A stretch of 6,541 nucleotides of DNA from Casimicrobiaceae bacterium (GTDB lineage: Bacteria; Pseudomonadota; Gammaproteobacteria; Burkholderiales; Casimicrobiaceae), in NCBI GenBank assembly GCA_955652025.1, contig CATPAO010000006.1:1-6541 (forward strand), given 5' to 3'. Shown in pieces: positions 1-5,858 of this stretch. Under the pieces are notes generated by a model. The model made no database searches. It saw only the letters and a program-made list of their open reading frames with translations, and was not told the origin of the DNA. Both the position numbers and the translations under genes were made by a program. The stretch's first letter is position 1; every line of letters starts with the position of its first letter.

Positions 1-2
1 AC

Positions 3-440
3 CTGAAAAGCATCGGCGCCAAGGAAGTGCTGTTGCGTCAATCGCTGGACTTCACGCGGATTCGTCCGCTCGATAAGGCGACGTGGGCCGGCGCGATCGA
101 CAACCTGGGTGGCGAAATGCTGGCGTGGCTTTTGTCGACGATGCAGGTGGCTGGCACCGTCGCCGCCGTCGGCTTGGCCGCCGACATGAAGCTCAACACG
201 ACCGTCGCGCCGTTCATCCTGCGCGGCGTTCATCTGCTCGGCGTCGACAGCGTCAATTGCCCGATGACGCTGCGGCAAACACTGTGGAACAAGCTGGCCG
301 TGCAATGGCGGCCCGACCAGGTCCACGATCAAGTGCGCACGATCGACTTCGACGAATTGCCGATGCACTTCGATGCGTATCTCAAAGGCATGGTCCGCGG
401 ACGGACCGTGGTGCGCATCGGCGCCGACTCGCATCCCTGA
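3..440 (+). CDS. acuI: Acryloyl-CoA reductase, AcuI/YhdH type (C-terminal part, 5' end outside window)
   Basis: Reading is open from the first bases in frame 3 to a TGA at 438-440, giving 145 C-terminal residues; E. coli YhdH has about 324, so over half of the protein lies upstream. Seen: the segments 'RPLDKATWAGAIDNLGGEML' and 'TVAPFILRGVHLLGVDSV' follow the YhdH/AcuI subgroup of the zinc-independent medium-chain dehydrogenase/reductase family closely (E. coli: RPLEKQVWAGAIDTVGD, TVMPFILRNVRLQGVDSV). This part holds the second half of the NADPH-binding Rossmann fold plus the C-terminal return of the catalytic domain. Known for the family: NADPH-dependent reduction of toxic acryloyl-CoA to propionyl-CoA in the cytoplasm. 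The next gene makes propionyl-CoA from propionate, which supports this role over the older label 'quinone oxidoreductase'. The GTG at 27 is an internal valine codon, not the start. The NADPH-binding glycine motif lies outside the window and could not be checked. Confidence 0.9.
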   Translation: MKSIGAKEVLLRQSLDFTRIRPLDKATWAGAIDNLGGEMLAWLLSTMQVAGTVAAVGLAADMKLNTTVAPFILRGVHLLGVDSVNCPMTLRQTLWNKLAVQWRPDQVHDQVRTIDFDELPMHFDAYLKGMVRGRTVVRIGADSHP

Positions 441-502
441 CGGCATCAAAGTTTGACGCGACGCAAGATCGCGTGGGCCGCGCTCGTGCAGGATCGGGCG
501 TG

Positions 503-508
503 AGGAGG
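503..508 (+). promoter_or_regulatory. Strong ribosome binding site of prpE
   Basis: AGGAGG, a perfect Shine-Dalgarno core, lies 8 nt before the ATG at 517 and fixes the prpE start. It is the strongest such site in the window, so prpE is probably translated well and independently of the upstream reductase gene. Confidence 0.85.
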
Positions 509-516
509 AAGCGTCC

Positions 517-2415
517 ATGCCGACTTACCGCGAAAATCACCGCCGCTCCCTCGACGACCGCGAGGCCTTCTGGCGCGAGCAGGCGGCGCTGATCGATTGG
601 CAGACTCCGTTCACGCAGGTCCTCGACTACTCGAAGCCGCCGTTCGCGCGCTGGTTCGTCGGCGGGCGCACGAATCTTTGCTACAACGCGGTCGACCGCC
701 ATCTGGCGACGCGCAGCGACCAGCCGGCGCTCCACTACCTCTCGACCGAAACCGGACAGGCGGCGCGTTACACGTACCGCGACCTGCACGCGGAGGTCAA
801 CCGCTGCGCCGCGGTGCTGCAAGCGCACGGTGTCGGGCGCGGCGATCGCGTGCTGATCTACATGCCGATGATTCCCGAGGGCGTGTTCGCGATGCTCGCC
901 TGCGCGCGGCTCGGCGCGATCCATTCGGTCGTGTTCGGCGGCTTCGCCGCGGCGTCGCTCGCGACGCGAATCGACGACGCGAGACCGAAAGTGCTGTTCA
1001 CGGCGGACGCGGGAATGCGCGGCGGCAAGGCGATTCCCTACAAGCCTCTCGTCGACGAGGCAATGCGCCTCTCGCGACATCCGCCACAGTCGGTCATCAT
1101 CGTGGATCGCGGACTCGATTCGGGTATGTCGCGCGTGGCGGGCCGCGACTCCGACTACGCCACGCTGCGCGCCGACCATCTTTCCGCCCTTGTGCCGTGC
1201 GCGTGGCTCGAGTCATCCGAGCCGTCGTACATTCTGTATACGTCGGGTACGACGGGCAAGCCGAAAGGCGTCCAGCGCGACACCGGCGGCTATGCGGTGG
1301 CGCTGGCGTCGTCGATGCGATCGATTTTCTGTGTCGGACCCGGCGAGACGATGTTCACGACGAGCGACATCGGCTGGGTTGTCGGCCACTCGTACATCGT
1401 CTACGCGCCGTTGCTCAACGGCGCCACGACGATCCTGTATGAGGGATTGCCGATTCGGCCCGATCCCGCGATCTGGTGGAAGATCGTCGCCGAACACAAC
1501 GTCAAGACGATGTTCAGCTCGCCGACGGCGATCCGCGTATTGAAAAAGCAGGATTCAGCGCACATGAAAAAGCACGATGTGCGCTGCCTGAACTACCTTT
1601 TTCTCGCCGGCGAGCCGCTGGACGAGCCTACGGCGCGGTGGGCGTCCGACGCGCTCGGCGTGGCGATCGTGGACAACTATTGGCAGACGGAGACCGGCTG
1701 GCCGATCCTCTCCGCGCAACCGGGCGTCGAGGACACACGGCGCAAGTTCGGATCGCCGTCGTTCCCGGTCTACGGCTACGACGTCAGGTTGCTGGACGAG
1801 ACGACGGGGGAGGAGGTCGGCAACGGTGAGAAGGGCGTGTTGACGATCGCGCCGCCCTTGCCGCCGGGTTGCATGACGACCGTCTGGGGCGATGACGATC
1901 GGTTCGTGGATACGTATTTTTCCAATTTTCACGACCGCCTCGCGTATTCGACGTTCGATTGGGCGACGCGCGATGCCGACGGTTATTTCTTCGTGCTCGG
2001 CCGCACCGACGACGTCATCAACGTGGCCGGGCACCGTCTCGGCACGCGCGAGATCGAGGAAGCGGTCCAGGCGCACGCCGGCATCGCCGAGGTGGCGGTC
2101 GTCGGTGTCGCCGATCCGCTGAAGGGGCAGATCCCGATCGCGTTCGCGGTGGTCAAGGATCCGTCGCGCGTGGCGTCCGCGGACGGCGCCGCGACGATGC
2201 GGCGGGAAGTCCAGGACACGGTCGACCGCGAGATCGGCGCGATCGCGCGACCGAGGCACGTGCATTTCGTGTCCGTGTTGCCGAAGACGCGCTCGGGCAA
2301 ACTGCTACGCCGCTCGATCCAAGCGCTGGCCGAGGGACGCGACCCCGGCGATCTCACGACGATCGAGGACCCGGCTGCACTGGAGCAGATCAGGACGGCG
2401 CTGGCGGAACGCTGA
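517..2415 (+). CDS. prpE: Propionate--CoA ligase (propionyl-CoA synthetase)
   Basis: A complete 632-residue protein (E. coli PrpE has 628). It activates propionate with ATP and CoA, through a propionyl-adenylate, to propionyl-CoA in the cytoplasm. It belongs to the ANL adenylate-forming superfamily. Visible motifs in order: the PrpE-type N-terminus 'IDWQTPFTQVLDYSKPPFAR' (26-45), the P-loop YTSGTTGKPKG (241-251), NYWQTETG (387-394), the hinge and A8 region GRTDDVINVAGHRLGT (495-510), and the C-terminal PKTRSGK with catalytic Lys595. The N-terminal signature and the 'EGRDPGDLTTIEDPAAL' tail (606-622) separate PrpE from acetyl-CoA synthetase Acs. Lys595 corresponds to the lysine that is reversibly acylated (Pat/CobB) in Salmonella PrpE; such control here is inference. 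The gene follows acuI by 76 nt on the same strand, with no clear promoter or terminator between them, so co-transcription is plausible. No frameshift or missing motif is seen. Confidence 0.96.
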   Translation: MPTYRENHRRSLDDREAFWREQAALIDWQTPFTQVLDYSKPPFARWFVGGRTNLCYNAVDRHLATRSDQPALHYLSTETGQAARYTYRDLHAEVNRCAAVLQAHGVGRGDRVLIYMPMIPEGVFAMLACARLGAIHSVVFGGFAAASLATRIDDARPKVLFTADAGMRGGKAIPYKPLVDEAMRLSRHPPQSVIIVDRGLDSGMSRVAGRDSDYATLRADHLSALVPCAWLESSEPSYILYTSGTTGKPKGVQRDTGGYAVALASSMRSIFCVGPGETMFTTSDIGWVVGHSYIVYAPLLNGATTILYEGLPIRPDPAIWWKIVAEHNVKTMFSSPTAIRVLKKQDSAHMKKHDVRCLNYLFLAGEPLDEPTARWASDALGVAIVDNYWQTETGWPILSAQPGVEDTRRKFGSPSFPVYGYDVRLLDETTGEEVGNGEKGVLTIAPPLPPGCMTTVWGDDDRFVDTYFSNFHDRLAYSTFDWATRDADGYFFVLGRTDDVINVAGHRLGTREIEEAVQAHAGIAEVAVVGVADPLKGQIPIAFAVVKDPSRVASADGAATMRREVQDTVDREIGAIARPRHVHFVSVLPKTRSGKLLRRSIQALAEGRDPGDLTTIEDPAALEQIRTALAER

Positions 2416-2462
2416 TCACGCCGCTCGGGAGTGCGACCAGGCGTTCGCCGCGCGCAATCGGC

Positions 2463-2468
2463 GATAAT
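2463..2468 (+). promoter_or_regulatory. Possible sigma-70 -10 element (GATAAT) before the asparaginase gene
   Basis: GATAAT matches the -10 consensus TATAAT at five of six positions in otherwise GC-rich DNA. No good -35 hexamer exists at 16-18 nt spacing (the bases there are GCGTTC or similar). If used, transcription would begin near 2475, after the GTG at 2431 and the ATG at 2467 but before the ATG at 2494. The element is weak on its own, and the gene could instead be read through from prpE. Confidence 0.3.
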
Positions 2469-2493
2469 GCGGGCTTTGCCGCAATTGCCGCCG

Positions 2494-3522
2494 ATGCAAA
2501 CCGTCGTCCATGCCCCGCCATCCCACGCGCCACTCGCTGTTGCCACGCGGGGATCGGCGATCGAGAGCGTGCACTATGGATCGGTGGCGGTGGTCGATCG
2601 CGAGGGTCGCCTTTTATTCGCGGCCGGCGACCCCGAGGCGCTGACGTTCACGCGAAGTGCGCTGAAGCCGCTGCAGGCGATGCCGTTCATCGCCGGCGGC
2701 GGCATCGAGCGTTTTGGATTCTCCCTCCCGCAGGTCGCGTTGCTCTGCGCGAGTCATTCCGGCGAGCCGCTTCACGTCGAGTCGGTCGCCGACATGCTCG
2801 GAAAGTCGGGATCGACACCTGCGGACCTGCAATGCGGCACGCATGCGCCGGGGCACTACGAAGCGGAGGGCCGTATCCCGCCGCCACCCCCTTATTCGCC
2901 GCTCGCCCACAACTGCTCGGGCAAGCACGCCGGCATGCTCGCGTATTGCGTTCAGTGCGGCCATTCGAAAGCCGACTATCTCGATTACGATCATCCGCTG
3001 CAGCGGGCGATTCGCCCCGCGGTGGCGGCGTTCACCGGCGTGCCGGAGGCCGCGCTGGTGCCGGGCATCGACGGCTGCTCGGCGCCCAATTACGCGGTGC
3101 CGCTGTCGCGGCTGGCGCTCGCTTTCGCACGGCTCTCCGCCGCCGAGCCGCATGCCGTCTACGGCCGCGCGCCGCAAATCCTCGCCGGCGCGATGACATC
3201 GCATCCGGAAATGGTGTCGGGTGTTCGCCGCAGCGACCTGGCGTTGACGGAGGCCGGTCGAGGCGACTGGGTGACCAAGATCGGCGCCGAGGGCGTGCAG
3301 GCGATCGGCGTTCGAAGCCAAGGCCTGGGTATCGCCATCAAGGTCGCCGACGGACAAAAGCGCGGCCTCTATCCGACGATCGTCACGGTGCTGGAGCAGC
3401 TCGGTCTCAGCGATTCGCGCGCGCGAGAACAACTGAGTCCCTGGGGTCATCCGACGCTCACCAACTATCGCGGTACGCCAACGGGCAAGGTTTATGGCGT
3501 CGTTGTACTGGACAAACGATAA
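2494..3522 (+). CDS. L-asparaginase, Rhizobium ReAV type (Asparaginase_II family)
   Basis: A complete 342-residue cytoplasmic enzyme predicted to hydrolyse L-asparagine to aspartate and ammonia. Seen, counted from the ATG at 2494: RSALK with Ser55 and Lys58 (SxxK); CASHS with Ser87; NCSGKH with Cys141 and Lys144; GIDGC with Cys195; and Lys262 in 'TKIGAEG'. These match Ser48/Lys51, Ser80, Cys135/Lys138, Cys189 and Lys263 of R. etli ReAV, as I recall that enzyme: a beta-lactamase-like nucleophile system with a bound metal. It is unrelated to the E. coli AnsA/AnsB fold. No signal peptide is visible. The start is uncertain. In-frame alternatives are GTG 2431 (363 residues, 15 nt after prpE) and ATG 2467; none has a clear Shine-Dalgarno. 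I chose 2494 because the family-like sequence ('HAPLAVATRGS') begins soon after it and a -10-like GATAAT lies just upstream. Five consecutive prolines (129-133), encoded by varied codons, precede the Cys141 motif. Functional linkage to its neighbours is not apparent. Confidence 0.9.
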   Translation: MQTVVHAPPSHAPLAVATRGSAIESVHYGSVAVVDREGRLLFAAGDPEALTFTRSALKPLQAMPFIAGGGIERFGFSLPQVALLCASHSGEPLHVESVADMLGKSGSTPADLQCGTHAPGHYEAEGRIPPPPPYSPLAHNCSGKHAGMLAYCVQCGHSKADYLDYDHPLQRAIRPAVAAFTGVPEAALVPGIDGCSAPNYAVPLSRLALAFARLSAAEPHAVYGRAPQILAGAMTSHPEMVSGVRRSDLALTEAGRGDWVTKIGAEGVQAIGVRSQGLGIAIKVADGQKRGLYPTIVTVLEQLGLSDSRAREQLSPWGHPTLTNYRGTPTGKVYGVVVLDKR

Positions 3523-3560
3523 TCTTTTCGTCCATTGCTGAATAACCCCATGCGCCACGT

Positions 3561-3587
3561 GAACTTAGCACCCGCCGGTTGGTCTGT
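3561..3587 (+). promoter_or_regulatory. Sigma-E (ECF/AlgU-type) autoregulatory promoter of the rpoE operon
   Basis: GAACTT at 3561-3566 is followed after 16 nt by TCTGT at 3583-3587. This fits the published AlgU consensus GAACTT-N16/17-TCTgA and closely resembles E. coli rpoH P3 (GAACTT ... GGTCTGAT). It lies 38 nt after the asparaginase stop and about 125 nt before rpoE. Transcription would start near 3593, leaving a leader of about 120 nt. The placement implies that sigma-E amplifies its own operon, as in E. coli and Pseudomonas. I saw no second GAACTT-type site before the downstream protease gene. Confidence 0.75.
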
Positions 3588-3621
3588 TGCGAGAAGCGCG
3601 CGTCGCCATCGCTTGGTGCGG

Positions 3622-3720
3622 ATGCCCCTTACGCTGCCAGGTCGATCGCCCGATCGCCGCGCCCTCCGTTCGGCGGGCATAACAACGACATTGATTCAGG
3701 GACTACCCGCGGATGGGTGA
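3622..3720 (+). other. Possible 32-codon leader ORF overlapping the rpoE start
   Basis: An ATG at 3622 opens a 32-codon frame (MPLTLPGRSPDRRALRSAGI...) inside the predicted rpoE leader. It stops with TGA at 3718-3720, overlapping the rpoE ATG (3713) by 8 nt. The layout recalls E. coli rseD, a leader ORF reported to be translationally coupled to rpoE. Against it: the only Shine-Dalgarno-like bases (GGTG, 3615-3618) sit too close to the ATG, the codons at its end are not GC3-biased, and I recognise no homologue. It may be a chance open frame. Confidence 0.2.
3661..3678 (+). repeat. Imperfect hairpin in the rpoE leader
   Basis: GCCCTCC (3661-3667) can pair with GGCGGGC (3672-3678) around a GTTC loop, with one T-C mismatch in the stem. 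No T-run follows, so it is not an intrinsic terminator. It lies about 20 nt before the presumed rpoE Shine-Dalgarno (AGGGA, 3698-3702). Just upstream is a perfect tandem duplication of CGATCGCC (3643-3650 and 3651-3658). A role in leader structure is possible but unproven. Confidence 0.3.
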
Positions 3721-4312
3721 TCGCGAAGTCGATCAGCAGCTCGTCGAGCGAGCGCAACGGGGTGACAAGCGCGCGTTCGAGCTGCTGGTCTCGAAGTACC
3801 AGCGCAAGCTGGGGCGGCTGTTGTCGCGGCTTGTGCGCGACCCGGCGGAGGTCGAGGACGTGACGCAGGAAGCTTTCATCAAGGCGTACCGGGCGCTCCC
3901 GAGCTTTCGCGGCGACAGCGCGTTCTACACCTGGCTGTATCGAATCGCGATCAACACAGCCAAGAATTATTTGGTCGCGATGGGGCGGCGCGCGCCGACG
4001 TCCACCGGCTTCGATCACGAGGACGCCGAGAGTTTCGAGGACGCGGAGCAGTTGCGCGACAGCGCGACGCCGGAGGGCGAGCTTATCGGCAAGCAGATCG
4101 CCGAAACCGTGAATCGCGCGCTGGAAAAGTTGCCCGAGGATTTGCGCACGGCGATCACACTGCGCGAAATCGAAGGCCTGAGTTACGAAGAAATTGCCAA
4201 TGTCATGAATTGTCCCATCGGCACCGTGCGATCCCGCATATTTCGCGCCCGCGAGTCGATCGCGAGCGAGCTGCGGCCGCTGCTCGGCACCGATGAAAAC
4301 CGGAGATGGTGA
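3713..4312 (+). CDS. rpoE: RNA polymerase sigma-E factor (RpoE/AlgU)
   Basis: A 199-residue ECF sigma factor (E. coli RpoE has 191) that directs RNA polymerase to envelope-stress promoters. Region 2 (about 20-92) contains 'VEDVTQEAFIKAYRALPSFR' (47-66) and 'DSAFYTWLYRIAINTAKNYL' (68-87), nearly identical to E. coli RpoE. Region 4 (about 135-185) contains 'LPEDLRTAITLREIEGLSYE' (140-159) and the helix-turn-helix ending in CPIGTVRSRIFRARE (167-181), which reads the -35 GAACTT. A variable acidic linker (100-124) separates them. The ATG at 3713 has a modest AGGGA 10 nt upstream, and the N-terminus (MGDREVDQQLVERAQRGDKR) aligns with the family from its beginning. The gene sits under a predicted sigma-E promoter and overlaps rseA by one base, so sigma and anti-sigma are probably made in a fixed ratio. 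Nothing is missing or unusual in the protein. Confidence 0.97.
   Translation: MGDREVDQQLVERAQRGDKRAFELLVSKYQRKLGRLLSRLVRDPAEVEDVTQEAFIKAYRALPSFRGDSAFYTWLYRIAINTAKNYLVAMGRRAPTSTGFDHEDAESFEDAEQLRDSATPEGELIGKQIAETVNRALEKLPEDLRTAITLREIEGLSYEEIANVMNCPIGTVRSRIFRARESIASELRPLLGTDENRRW
4302..4305 (+). promoter_or_regulatory. Ribosome binding site that decides the rseA start
   Basis: GGAG lies inside the last codons of rpoE, 6 nt before the ATG at 4312. The other in-frame ATG, at 4306, directly abuts GGAG and would have no spacer. The ATG at 4312 also overlaps the rpoE TGA (4310-4312) as TGATG, a usual arrangement for translational coupling. Confidence 0.7.
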
Positions 4313-4809
4313 TGAACGAGAGCATTTCGCGCCTGATGGACGGTGAGATCGATCCTTGCGATGTCGACGCGCTCTGCACGGGGCTCAAACGGCCCGATGC
4401 GATGACGACCTGGACCTGCTATCACGTGATCGGCGACGCGCTCCGTGGTTCCGGAACGGTGTGCGAGGGCTTTGCCGCGCGATTCGCGGCGCGCTTCGCC
4501 GGCGAGCCGACGGTGCTGGCGCCGCCGCGGCGCGCACCGGCGGACGTGGCCAGTTGGGCCTGGGCCGCGGCGGCGACCGTTGCGGCGATGACCGTCGTCG
4601 GCTGGACAGCGATGTCGCTGGTAGGCGAGCCGCCGGCGGCCGTTGCCAAGGCCGGCGAAGCGACGGCCGTTAGCGCGGCGCGGGTGCGCCCATCGACGGT
4701 GCCGGCCGATTATCTGCTCGCGCATCAGGAGTACTCGCCGTCGATGGCGATCCAGGGCGCCGGCCCGTATCTGCGCGCGGTTGCATCGCCGTCCGGCGAT
4801 CGTCCCTGA
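4312..4809 (+). CDS. rseA: Sigma-E factor negative regulatory protein (anti-sigma factor RseA/MucA-like)
   Basis: A 165-residue single-pass inner-membrane protein that holds sigma-E inactive until stepwise proteolysis (DegS-type, then RseP, by family knowledge) frees it. Seen: an N-terminal cytoplasmic anti-sigma domain beginning 'MNESISRLMDGEID', with the family's W..YHVIGDALR pattern (34-45); one hydrophobic segment at about 81-104 (SWAWAAAATVAAMTVVGWTAMSLV); and a periplasmic tail with YLLAHQEYSPSMAIQG (134-149), typical of betaproteobacterial RseA. The start at 4312 is preferred over 4306 because of the GGAG spacing and the TGATG overlap with rpoE. The gene ends 15 nt before rseB, whose product should bind the periplasmic tail. 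Odd: four cysteines (16, 22, 36, 51), all in the cytoplasmic part, without the HxxxCxxC motif of zinc anti-sigma factors. A small FAAR/FAAR duplication (54-61) is encoded by a near-repeat at 4471-4500. Confidence 0.93.
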   Translation: MNESISRLMDGEIDPCDVDALCTGLKRPDAMTTWTCYHVIGDALRGSGTVCEGFAARFAARFAGEPTVLAPPRRAPADVASWAWAAAATVAAMTVVGWTAMSLVGEPPAAVAKAGEATAVSAARVRPSTVPADYLLAHQEYSPSMAIQGAGPYLRAVASPSGDRP

Positions 4810-4824
4810 TCGCGAACGGCGCCG

Positions 4825-5808
4825 ATGCGGTCCCGTCGTTTCTCGTCCAGCGCCTGCCGTTCCGCGCTGGCGCCGTTCGCCATCGTCCTGCTCGCAGTCT
4901 CCGCCGCGGCACGCGCGGAGGATGCCGCCCTTTGGGTCGCGCGCGTTTCCCAGGCGGCGCGACAGCTCAACTATATCGGCACGATCGTCTATCAACATGG
5001 CGCGCGCGTCGAAACCTCCAAGCTCACGCATCTCAACGACAACGGCACGGAGCTCGAAAAACTGCTGAGCTTGGACGGACCGGCGCGCGAAGTCGTTCGC
5101 AACCAGGGCGACGTCCGCTTCTACTATCCCGACGCGAAGCTCGTCCGCATTGAGCCGCGGACGTTTCGCAATGCGTTCCCGTCGCTGTCGCCCGAGCAGC
5201 AAAAGTCGCTGCTGCAGTTCTACGAGTTCCGCACCGTCGGCGGCGAGCGCGTCGGCGGCTACGCGGCGGACGTCGCCGTATTCGAGCCCAAGGACGCCCT
5301 TCGCTATGGCCATCGTTTCTGGGCCGACGCCGCAACCGGACTCTTGTTGAAAGCGCGAGTGCTGAACGAGCGCGGCGAGGTGGTCGAGCAGTTCGCGTTC
5401 ACCGACCTGACGGTCAACGCGAAGATCGAGCACGCGATGGTCGAGCCGTCCTGGCCGGCGGTGCCGCCCGATTGGCAGGTGAAGGAAGCGCCCGCGGGCG
5501 ACGTCGCGCCGAACGACACCGGCTGGATGGTGACCCGGGTTCCGCCGGGCTTCACCAAGATCATGGAAGGCTTCCGCAAGTTGCGTAACCGGCGCGATCC
5601 GGTCGCGCATCTCGTCTTTTCCGACGGACTCTCCGCGATCAGCGTGTTCGTCGAGCCGTTCGCGTCAGCGCCGGCGCCTACCGGCATGCAGCAGCAGGGG
5701 GGGCTCAACGTCTATAGCGTCAAGCAGAACGATCATCTGGTAACGGTGCTGGGCGAGGCGCCCGGCGCGACCGTTCGGTTGATCGGAAATTCCGTCGTGC
5801 ACCGTTGA
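4825..5808 (+). CDS. rseB: Sigma-E regulatory protein RseB/MucB
   Basis: A 327-residue periplasmic protein (E. coli RseB has 318) that binds the periplasmic part of RseA, shields it from DegS-type cleavage, and senses mislocalised envelope lipids or lipoproteins (family knowledge). Seen: a Sec signal peptide with basic N-terminus, hydrophobic core (about 14-28) and an ARA cleavage site near residue 31; the large lipoprotein-carrier-like N-terminal domain (about 33-205) with 'YIGTIVYQHGARVETSKLTH' (50-69) and LDGPAREVVRNQGDVRFYYPD (83-103); and the smaller C-terminal domain (about 230-325) with HLVFSDGLSAISVFVEP (262-278) and VTVLGEAPGATVRLIGNSV (306-324). The ATG at 4825 has no strong Shine-Dalgarno, so translation is probably coupled to rseA 15 nt upstream. 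Cys11 in the signal peptide is not in a lipobox, so a soluble periplasmic protein is expected. Confidence 0.95.
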   Translation: MRSRRFSSSACRSALAPFAIVLLAVSAAARAEDAALWVARVSQAARQLNYIGTIVYQHGARVETSKLTHLNDNGTELEKLLSLDGPAREVVRNQGDVRFYYPDAKLVRIEPRTFRNAFPSLSPEQQKSLLQFYEFRTVGGERVGGYAADVAVFEPKDALRYGHRFWADAATGLLLKARVLNERGEVVEQFAFTDLTVNAKIEHAMVEPSWPAVPPDWQVKEAPAGDVAPNDTGWMVTRVPPGFTKIMEGFRKLRNRRDPVAHLVFSDGLSAISVFVEPFASAPAPTGMQQQGGLNVYSVKQNDHLVTVLGEAPGATVRLIGNSVVHR

Positions 5809-5845
5809 ATTCGCCGTTACGATACGCATCTTAGCCGTCGTTATC

Positions 5846-5850
5846 AGGAA
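5846..5850 (+). promoter_or_regulatory. Ribosome binding site of the DegP/MucD-type protease gene
   Basis: AGGAA lies 8 nt before the ATG at 5859 and supports that start, which is followed at once by a convincing signal peptide. The 50-nt gap after rseB (5809-5858) shows no terminator hairpin and no clear promoter, so the protease is probably read from the rpoE promoter. Confidence 0.65.
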
Positions 5851-5858
5851 CGCCCGCC

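Noticed and set aside
453..458. TTGACG as a -35 box for prpE
   Set aside because: The bases 16-18 nt downstream are GC-rich (around GGCCGC) with no -10-like hexamer, so no promoter can be supported here.
382..1179. A 265-codon - strand frame opposite the start of prpE
   Set aside because: It is Arg-rich with no motif and lies opposite the conserved N-terminal half of PrpE.
1959..3545. A 528-codon + strand frame running across the end of prpE and all of the asparaginase gene
   Set aside because: It is in the wrong frame relative to two well-supported genes, and its Arg-rich composition is typical of an out-of-frame reading of high-GC DNA.
2614..3558. A 314-codon - strand frame opposite the asparaginase gene
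   Set aside because: It has no recognisable domain or ribosome binding site, and the + strand gene has complete catalytic motifs.
3661..3678. Rho-independent terminator after the asparaginase gene
   Set aside because: The stem is short and mismatched, the following bases are ATAACAACG rather than a T-run, and it lies downstream of the predicted rpoE promoter.
4306..4809. rseA starting at ATG 4306
   Set aside because: The GGAG motif would directly touch this ATG. The ATG at 4312 has a 6-nt spacer and overlaps the rpoE stop codon.
4855..4857. Cys11 of RseB as a lipoprotein attachment site
   Set aside because: It lies before the hydrophobic core of the signal peptide with no lipobox, and an ordinary ARA signal-peptidase site is present near residue 31.
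4183..5610. A 475-codon open frame on the - strand opposite the end of rpoE, rseA and most of rseB
   Set aside because: Its product is Arg/His/Ala-rich low-complexity sequence with no recognisable domain. It lies opposite three clearly identified genes, and long antisense frames are expected in GC3-rich DNA.
5809..5858. A separate promoter for the DegP/MucD-type gene
   Set aside because: Only a weak TACGAT lies in the gap, with no correctly spaced -35 box and no GAACTT sigma-E element.
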